In this document: positions 16,753 through 23,069 of the stretch, piece after piece
How positions within the stretch are numbered: position 1 is the stretch's first letter
How the letters are laid out: every line of letters starts with the position of its first letter
NCBI RefSeq assembly: GCF_000003815.2
Contig: NC_049996.1
Span: forward strand, 13,877,936-13,901,004
Direction of reading: 5' to 3'
Length of the DNA: 23,069 nt
DNA from: Branchiostoma floridae
Taxonomy: Eukaryota; Chordata; Leptocardii; Amphioxiformes; Branchiostomatidae
Program-made: the position numbers and the translations under genes
Notes under the pieces: generated by a model
Seen by the model: the letters and a program-made list of their open reading frames with translations, nothing else
What the model was told of the DNA's origin: nothing
Database searches by the model: none

Positions 16753-16758
16753 AATAAA
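16753..16758 (+). terminator. Possible poly(A) signal AATAAA after TM6 copy 2
   Basis: Canonical hexamer 24 bp after the copy-2 stop codon, inside the spacer before the main last exon. Confidence 0.35.
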
Positions 16759-16818
16759 GAGAGTGTATTTGCAAAGTAGCCCGTTTTCAAAGCCTGTTGT
16801 TTCTTGTTTTGTACATAG

Positions 16819-17033
16819 GTGCTATGCTGGTACTTGCGTACATCACATGCTGGGGACCCTACGCCATTATCAACATACAGTCCACCGCGGCACCACTGTG
16901 GGTCTACACCCTCGCCATGTGGCTAGGATACGCCAACTGCGTGGTCAGTCCCGTGGTCTACGCGCTGACCAACAGGCACATCATGCAGGAGATCAGGACA
17001 TTCTGTACGCGTCGGCACCATGCGGGTGGCTAA
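16819..17033 (+). CDS. Rhodopsin-family GPCR, last exon (TM6, TM7, C-tail)
   Basis: Acceptor GTACATAG|GT completes the split Gly codon from exon 2 (phase 1); 70 residues then TAA at 17031. TM6 has CWGPY (the CWxP toggle). TM7 is LWVYTLAMWLGYANCVVSPVVY, where the usual NPxxY is SPVVY (Asn 7.49 to Ser). There is no Lys in TM7, so it is not an opsin. Helix-8-like sequence ALTNRHIMQEIRTF follows, then a short basic tail with Cys (FCTRRHHAGG), a possible palmitoylation site. This is the only copy encoding TM7 and hence the full receptor. Confidence 0.85.
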
Positions 17034-20000
17034 GCTTTGCCAGTTGAGTGACTTTGTTGATGAACAACTAGTCTCCTTCGCAGACGTTCGGAGCAAGCAG
17101 TGGTGTTTCCATTTTGGGCAGCGCTAATTCGCAATTTCCCCCGGCCTTCTACCTGGCAACTCCCTTCCCAGGCAAAGGAGACAAACTCAATCGGGTATCT
17201 TGCTGAGCCGTGCCAAAACATTTCCAAAATGAATACTAGTACATGCATACATTGTACTTCATTGTTAATTTCCCCCACAAAATGTATGTACACATACAAT
17301 GTAGTATATCATTAATGCTGAGCTGTATCTCTTAATGTAAGTGCACACTATTGGTCTTACTATTAACGAGAAAACGTTTGTGAAGTATTTTGACATGTTT
17401 ATTGGTTCTGAGGGTCCTTGACAACATACCATTGAAGAGTTCTACAATACATGATTGGTACACACCCAATAATCATCACTTACAATTAACAAGTGGCCAC
17501 ATTGAAATCCTAAAAATCATGCCACAGTTTATTTCTGATAGAGGAGGGCATCAAACACTGGAGTCAGTCATATCATTTCACATTGTCATGTTGTTTCTAC
17601 TTGAAACCTTGTTAGTACTGTTTGCAATCACTTCAAATTGTGCCAATAGTACGTCTCCATATACCACTGCAGCATATACTGGAAGCTATACCTTTGTCTT
17701 TTAAAATTTGGAAGAGGAAATGGGAAAAATATAATCTGTTTTGTCGTAAGCTACGCCATTAAAGAAATAAAGCTTTATTGCTATCTACTGTACAGACCTG
17801 TCCCTATCAGCCATTTCTATCTTGTACTAAAGGCACTTCCTAAAAAACTATATGTAAGCATGATTTTGACGGTAATGTTGTTAAAAAGATGTCATTAACT
17901 ATTTTCAAGTTGTAACCTATATCAAAGGTTGTTGATAATATTGTGTGACATGACAGCTATTTTGGAAACATGGTGCTTTGCTCAACTGAAAATCAGAGGG
18001 TTACTAAAATAGAATCTGTCTATTTGAGTTGAGAAATGTCATGATCAAGAATGACCATAAAAGTCCACTAAAACACATACGCAAAGTGACGAATCAAGAA
18101 TGTGAAAAAGTTTGATTTTAAATCTCTTTATGCAGGACTTATAACACTAAAAATAGCCTGCTGCTGCTCAAGCATTTATCAGTCTTCATCCCACCACTCC
18201 CCAGACAACACAAGAAATCTTTCAACAGCAACAAAATTTACAATAATTTCTCTTATTAAATAGAAACATACCCAATTCTACTTGCAACAGCGATTTGATT
18301 ACGAAATGTGCGAGGTATCGTGTGGATTGGTCGATGACATTACAATATATTATGAACACTTTATTTGTGTGTACATTGAACACTTTGACCAAATACGACA
18401 GAAAAGCATGCTGATTACCCGCTCAACACATATCTCCGAGTGGTGTATACTCATATTGACAGTTTTGATATACTTAGTTTACAATACTCGAGATTGCTCT
18501 TGATAATATATACATCTACAGATTTAGCAGCAGCATTACATACTAAACAAGTTCACAACAAACAGCTGTGCAAGTTCATGATCAATCTGTGTACAATTAC
18601 TTACATATTTACTCAAGTCCATCGATTGAAACCTAAATTGTTAAAAGCCAAGCAAGTGACAAACATTGCCATAGCCTGACATTAACCCTTTTCATGCCGA
18701 CTCATGTTGCATCTTTGTCAATATACTGAGTCGACACGTTCTTAGCTGATAGAAGGTTAAAGAAGTAGGAAGTTAGACTCACTTGAATACAATGAATATT
18801 ACTAAAGTAACTATATTACTTAATGAAGTACCTAATAGTTTTATTAGAAAGTGTGTCAAAATTTTGGAGAAAAGATTTCATGTCAGTGCCACAAATCCAT
18901 AACGTTACATAAAACAAAAAGTTTTTGAAAGCCGTTCAACTTTTCTTCGGGAATGAGTTAGCAGGCAACTTGCAAGCAGAAATATTCACAATTTTTCCGA
19001 TGTCTTGCTTCCCTTTTAAGAAGAATTATAGAAAAAGCTTCATCTTTCCATAATCTAGCCAGATTTAAGCAGATTAGCACCATTCATTCAATGTGAAAAC
19101 CCATTGTTATACTTTTAAGAATTACATTCGTCAAATATGATATGTAAAGAGCGCAGAGGGCAGGATAAGAATTATGTTTATCTTTTCAAGAGTTTACATA
19201 CTGAACTAAAGGGCAAACAAAAAAGAGATGTAATCTTCAACTTTCCTATCTTTCCAGTGGCATCACCGCCTGTCATGAGTTGAAAAATTACAAATCAGAA
19301 ATCCTCCCTGTTCCATATACATGTACAACAATCTAATGTAGATTGACAGAAAATATGATTTTATACAAGGTACCTTCAAGGTAAAGGTGATGATATTTGA
19401 TCCTTGCTAACTTCCTAAGGTTATTCTTTTTCTAAAAATAGAGAACCTAAAATCTCTTTGTTGATATTCTTCTGCTTTAGTCTAATTGTAGTAAGTTCCC
19501 TTGCATCTGTAGTTTTCAAGTGGATATTTCTTGATTGCTCAAATCTGTACAAGCCATTGCTTAGCAACCTTTTGCAGAGCATAGAGAGCATGAATTTAGT
19601 CCTAGATTTTGTTGGACTGTCAAAAAAAGATGCTTTTATTGTCCCTAACCTTAAGTGCTGCAGAAAAAAATAAAATCGATTTGATAAAACCAAAATTTAA
19701 TTTTTCAACAAAAGGGCAGCTTTGAGACTATGAAGATTTATCTTCATCTCATTGGGAGTGAAAATGTTGTGGTGCCCAATGATTTCAAACAGACTAAAAC
19801 AGGAAACTTTCCAACATGTTACAAACACACTCTATACCTACTTAAACTAATTCCGCATACAGTACACATAGGAGAAGCACTATCAACAAACCCTACAGGT
19901 ACAGCAGACAGAGTTGGCACATTTCAGTGGTAGCTAGCATAGAAAGCCGTTAATTACAGTTACTAAAGGTGACTTCTGAGTCCGTCAAAGGTCTTCAGAA

Positions 20001-20038
20001 GGTAGCATAGTACATGTAGTTGTTGCTGACACTTCTTG
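17034..20038. other. Noncoding region between convergent GPCR and SLC4 genes
   Basis: About 3 kb, AT-rich, containing the 3' UTRs of both genes. AATAAA at 17765-17770 (plus) is a possible GPCR poly(A) signal; TTTATT at 19635-19640 is a possible minus-strand AATAAA for the SLC4 gene. No supported exon or RNA gene; short frames lack features. Confidence 0.35.
17765..17770 (+). terminator. Possible GPCR poly(A) signal
   Basis: AATAAA in GAAATAAAGCTTTATTGC, about 730 bp after the full-length stop. The hexamer is also present on the other strand a few bases on. Confidence 0.3.
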
Positions 20039-20306
20039 CTACACGGTTGTCTCTAGATCAGGACTGTCCGCGGGGGAGGGGGCTTGCACTTTGATCAGTG
20101 GAGACTTTCCCTCCTCCACGTCTTTCGATCGCTTCTTGCAATCGTTGTCCTGCCACGGAGGCGGGATGTTTATGACGATGCCACCTGCCTCTTCGATCAA
20201 GGGCGACAACTCGCCGTTCTTGGTGGCTGACTTCCTGTCCGGCACGTTGTTGGGTCCATCCTTGAGGGTCAAGTCGTCAGGGCGAGACTTCTTCGAACGA
20301 CGGGAT
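20039..20306 (-). CDS. SLC4 Na+-coupled bicarbonate transporter, last coding exon
   Basis: Acceptor TTACCTCTAG before 20306; begins with the third base of a split codon and encodes 88 residues then TAG at 20039-20041. The exon starts with a basic stretch (SRRSKKSRP), continuing a basic end of the previous exon, then a polar tail including PLIEEAGGIVINIPPPW. The protein ends LETTV: Thr at -2 and Val at 0, a class I PDZ ligand. From memory, NBCn1 (SLC4A7) also ends in a class I PDZ ligand (ETSL). This is the intracellular C-terminal tail, where PDZ scaffolds would anchor the transporter. Confidence 0.7.
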
Positions 20307-20855
20307 CTAGAGGTAACATAGAAAAAATTCACTGCCTGCCAGGCATTTATGATTCGTTACTCGAGTCACGTGTCTCTTAGTCATGTGATCAGAGAAACTG
20401 AATCATCACTCCTGAAGAAGGTCGACGGAAGTGCGACTGAAAATTCAAGGTAAGCAAATTTTGGTGTTGTATGACAGTGGAAAATCTTCAATACAAAATA
20501 CAACATTCAATGTATTCAGTTGCTAATGTAAAGCCGGCAGCTGCATGTATGGCAGAGGTTAAGGCGCAAGTCACAAACCTCTGCACATAAACAAACCCAA
20601 AACACTTAATAAATCGAGAAAATTACAAGTGACCCAATGTGCTTGACTAAACATGTGAGCTAAAGCAATGCTGCATCACACTATTTTCCAACGAAAAAGG
20701 TTTGGCATGCTTTGTCCCCAGTCAGCTGAAGACCTATCTACGTCTTGTATTATCATCAGGAGGAACAATACATGCATTCTGATACCTCTACATGCATTTG
20801 ACAATAATAGTATAATAGGAACACATTTCACAAGGTACAAGTGTCTATACAGTAC
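20307..20855 (-). other. SLC4 last intron
   Basis: About 549 bp, GTACTG donor (non-ideal) to CTCTAG acceptor, phase 2. Nothing else supported. Confidence 0.5.
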
Positions 20856-21037
20856 TTTTTCCTTTTCTGAGAAGTGTCTCCGGCGAGTGTTTTCCAGATG
20901 GCAGTCTTGGCGACCTCTTCTGATATGTTCAGAGTCTTGCTCTTGGGGTTGTACTGGATGGCCTCCACGGGGATGGTGATGTTCCCCCCGATCTCGTCCT
21001 TGGTTTGGTCCACAACCTCCAGGAAGTCTGCTCCCTC
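20856..21037 (-). CDS. SLC4 Na+-coupled bicarbonate transporter, penultimate exon
   Basis: Acceptor ATGTTACAG before 21037, donor AAAAA|GTACTG; 182 bp, phase 0 in and phase 2 out, which fits both neighbours exactly. Encodes EGADFLEVVDQTKDEIGG, then TIPVEAIQYNPKSKT and LNISEEVAKTAIWKTLAGDT. The segment INISDEM-KTA-W is a landmark of the SLC4A7/A8/A10 C-terminal tail (known from the family, recalled), so the gene is probably in that group. Cytosolic tail. Confidence 0.8.
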
Positions 21038-21135
21038 CTGTAACATTAGGAACATAAAAAACATCAGACAAACATCTAATAGTCTATCTTTAATATCATT
21101 AAGCGGGCAAATGACGAACTTATTAATAAACTGAG

Positions 21136-21255
21136 ATGATGATATTCCCCCAGTCTCATTGGATGGTTTGGTCCACTAACAAGAAAATCTGCTACCTCCT
21201 GTTATGTTAGAGACATAATACATCATAAATACATGAGGCAAAGATCTAATATATC
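21136..21255 (-). pseudogene. Partial, frameshifted copy of the SLC4 penultimate exon (copy B)
   Basis: Related to about 20971-21090: acceptor AACAG before 21198 and EVADFL are kept, then a deletion shifts the frame relative to the real exon. Flanking intron sequence (ATGTTAG..ACATAA..ACAT.A..CAAA.ATCTAATA) is also duplicated. Probably dead. Confidence 0.65.
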
Positions 21256-21316
21256 TATTGAATTAGTCTATGAGATCATATAACTCCACAGAGTCTAAGA
21301 TCATATAACTTTCATG

Positions 21317-21397
21317 TCAATCGAAAAGACAGATGGTGATACTCCCTACAATCTCATCCTTGGTTTGGTCCACAACCTCCAGAAAATCTGCTCGCTC
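21317..21397 (-). CDS. Partial copy of the SLC4 penultimate exon that stays open (copy C, candidate alternative terminal exon)
   Basis: Acceptor ATGACAG before 21397, phase 0 as required after the exon at 22858-23013. Reads ERADFLEVVDQTKDEIVGSI then TICLFD and TGA at 21317-21319: 26 codons. Against the true exon, four codons differ silently and three change a residue within the first 22. If used, it would replace the whole tail and remove the PDZ ligand. It could equally be a recent dead duplicate. Confidence 0.35.
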   Translation of the reverse strand, partial: ERADFLEVVDQTKDEIVGSITICLFD

Positions 21398-21616
21398 CTG
21401 TCATATTTACGTAAAATACAATAAAGGTCTTCTTTCAATCATTCATTCATGATTATATAATTATATAAATTTGTATTACACAATTTCATAAATAACCCTA
21501 CATTTCCCTAATTTGATTTGCATTTTCTTAGTGTTACTACTAGAAATTCAACATTTACCTCATGTAAATACCCAATGTAATAACAAGATAACAAATTCTT
21601 AATTGTACTACATTCT

Positions 21617-22022
21617 TAGCCTGGAATCCAGCCGTATTGTGCTTTCGTCGCTCCCCTGAGGTACGCTTCCTGCCAATACGACTGGCATTCGTTAGCATTC
21701 GAGCGATCGGCATCTAAATATTCGCAGATTTTATCTGCGAGATTTCTGATTGGCTGTTAGCTCCAAGTTTACAGTTTGTAATCGAACGGAACACTACTTC
21801 TATCTTTCCCGCGAACTTTTCAGTATCACGCTAGAAATAGCGCCTCGCGATTGGTGTTCTTCTCTCAGGGGTCATCCAATCAGCAAAGAGAAACAAATAT
21901 GAATATTCATGAGTCTCCTCGTTAGTGACGTAAGGGCCAATCGTTCCAATCGTAACGAATGCCAGACGTGTTCGCACAGGAAGCAGAGCGACCAAAGCAC
22001 AACACGGCTGGATTCCAGGCTA
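21617..22022. mobile_element. Nonautonomous TIR DNA element, 406 bp, with 9-bp target-site duplication
   Basis: Ends TAGCCTGGAATCCAGCCGT... and ...ACGGCTGGATTCCAGGCTA; inverted homology runs through GTGCTTT[CG]GTCGCTC and on to TTCCTG and CTGGCATTCGTTA, so arms are about 75-80 bp with interruptions. Flanked by CTACATTCT at 21608-21616 and 22023-22031. An internal small hairpin TCGCAGA/TCTGCGA is near 21722. A 9-bp duplication with long TIRs fits Mutator-like elements, an inference. It lies in the SLC4 intron. Confidence 0.8.
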
Positions 22023-22031
22023 CTACATTCT

Positions 22032-22857
22032 CACTGTATTGTTTCATTTATTTATCATCCATAGGTCATTGTAAGTTGATAAAGAGAGGCCTTTACATAC
22101 TAAGCATATTTGTTTTCACACTCCCTTGCACTATTACATATCAAATGAATATTTCAATGTTATGTAATACTATTTTTTTATTCTAAGTGCAAACAAATAA
22201 ACAAACAACAATAAAAGACATCAGATCCAAAAGATCCAAAAGTAGTAGATCTATAGTAGGTTGTAGCTTAAGCATAACACATCATTATTGCAATAGAAAA
22301 CTTACATCATTATATGTCATGGACAAGGTACAATTCATAGAAAAGCATTAATACAAACACTTGTAAACATTTTAAACAATTAAACATTATAAACACTTAA
22401 ACAGCAAAAACATCATATAAAAATAAGTTGTAGAGCATATTGTACAGTCATGTGCATAAGAGCAAACAAAAGACCATAGAAAAATGGAACAAGGATGTTT
22501 CAACAGGGGAAATATCCGTATGACTGGAGAGAACACTCACTTCATGATCAATCATTCAACATGAAAGTTGGACATAATTACAACCATAGTTTCATCATAA
22601 CGTGATCAACACATATTTCGATTCATATTACAGCTATTTACATTACAAACAGTTATTTCTGTGATATTGTAGGATTCCATTACATAATTTTGTCTTCATG
22701 ATTGAAGTATATCAAAAGTAAAGTCTTGCTTCCCTTATGAGCAAGCAGAAACTTAAGGAAGGGAACTTTGAAAAACGCCTAAACTGGCGATATGTAACCC
22801 TGGTAAAATAAAAATAAACAAACAAACAAACTAACAAGAAAGACAAGATAGCCTTAC
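22032..22857 (-). other. Remaining SLC4 intron
   Basis: AT-rich, no supported feature apart from an (AAAC)n-like stretch at about 22810-22835. Confidence 0.4.
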
Positions 22858-23013
22858 CAGAGTTCTGGACCTTTCTCTGTACTCTTCTTCCACCATTTCT
22901 TTGTCGGCCTTCTTTCTCTTGATGATTTCAGGCATCTTGTCATCCAGATATTCCAGATCATCCTGGATGAAGAGGTAGTCCATCAGCTTCCTCACAAACA
23001 CCAGGGCCAACAC
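22858..23013 (-). CDS. SLC4 Na+-coupled bicarbonate transporter, exon after the last membrane helix
   Basis: Acceptor TTAACAG before 23013, donor CTG|GTAAGG; 156 bp, phase 0 at both ends, 52 residues. Reads VLALVFVRKLMDYLFIQDDL then EYLDDKMPEIIKRKKADKEM. The pattern ALV-VRK-MD..F....L.[WF]LDD.[MI]PE is diagnostic for Na+-coupled SLC4 transporters, at the exit of the last transmembrane helix. These move Na+ and HCO3-/CO3(2-) across the plasma membrane for pH control. The gene continues upstream beyond the right edge; only its 3' end is here. The first base codes Val, not a start Met. Confidence 0.85.
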
Positions 23014-23024
23014 CTGTTAATAAA

Positions 23025-23069
23025 CAACCATCATCATTATCATCATCATCATTATCAACATCATCACAC
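23025..23069. repeat. CAT-type trinucleotide microsatellite
   Basis: Interrupted (ATC)n at the right edge, in an SLC4 intron. Confidence 0.85.

Noticed and set aside
17390-17704. 104-codon plus-strand frame after the GPCR
   Set aside because: No domain or signal, no splice link to the GPCR, AT-rich; likely chance in the 3' UTR.
21959-22186. 75-codon frame overlapping the right arm of the TIR element
   Set aside because: It runs from element into flanking intron, with no transposase motif.

Overview
This is a eukaryotic (animal) genomic window from a draft assembly, with one 871-base run of N. Split genes with GT..AG introns, a Na+/HCO3- cotransporter tail, a rhodopsin-family GPCR and a single-exon LRR receptor point to an invertebrate deuterostome. 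A lancelet (Branchiostoma) is my best guess; this is inference from gene style and repeats, not proven. No bacterial, viral or CRISPR features are seen.

Layout. (1) Positions 60-4628, minus strand: six exons, all in matching phase, of an unrecognised type II membrane protein. The order 5'->3' is Pro-rich exon, Tyr exon, (gap in between), Pro-rich exon, Tyr exon, transmembrane exon, Ser/Thr/Asn-rich extracellular exon; the rest lies beyond position 1. (2) 4629-7509: repeat-rich DNA with an interspersed repeat (about 5240-5885) and a GT microsatellite. (3) 7510-9321, plus strand: intronless 603-aa LRR type I receptor-like protein with a repeated cytoplasmic tail ending in paired tyrosine motifs. 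(4) 9322-12055: noncoding DNA with a degenerate tRNA-like fragment and a 342-bp TIR element with target-site duplication. (5) 12056-17033, plus strand: three-exon GPCR of about 856 aa with a third intracellular loop of about 550 aa, much of it an in-frame 18-bp minisatellite. Its last intron holds two extra copies of the TM6 exon start. (6) 17034-20038: noncoding. (7) 20039-23013, minus strand: last three exons of an SLC4 Na+-coupled bicarbonate transporter ending in a class I PDZ ligand. Its intron holds two partial copies of the penultimate exon and a 406-bp TIR element.

The strongest observation is the TM6-exon triplication. All three copies keep the acceptor site, phase and reading frame, copies 2 and 3 differ almost only at synonymous sites, and the two extra copies end in stop codons followed by polyadenylation hexamers. 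This predicts receptor isoforms truncated after TM6. The SLC4 gene shows a similar pattern (an extra acceptor-plus-exon copy that stays open and then stops). The two receptor-like genes at the left both carry RPLPxxP proline motifs and tyrosine motifs in their cytoplasmic parts, suggesting SH3/SH2-type signalling, but they are not evidently the same family. The neighbouring genes need not work in one pathway.
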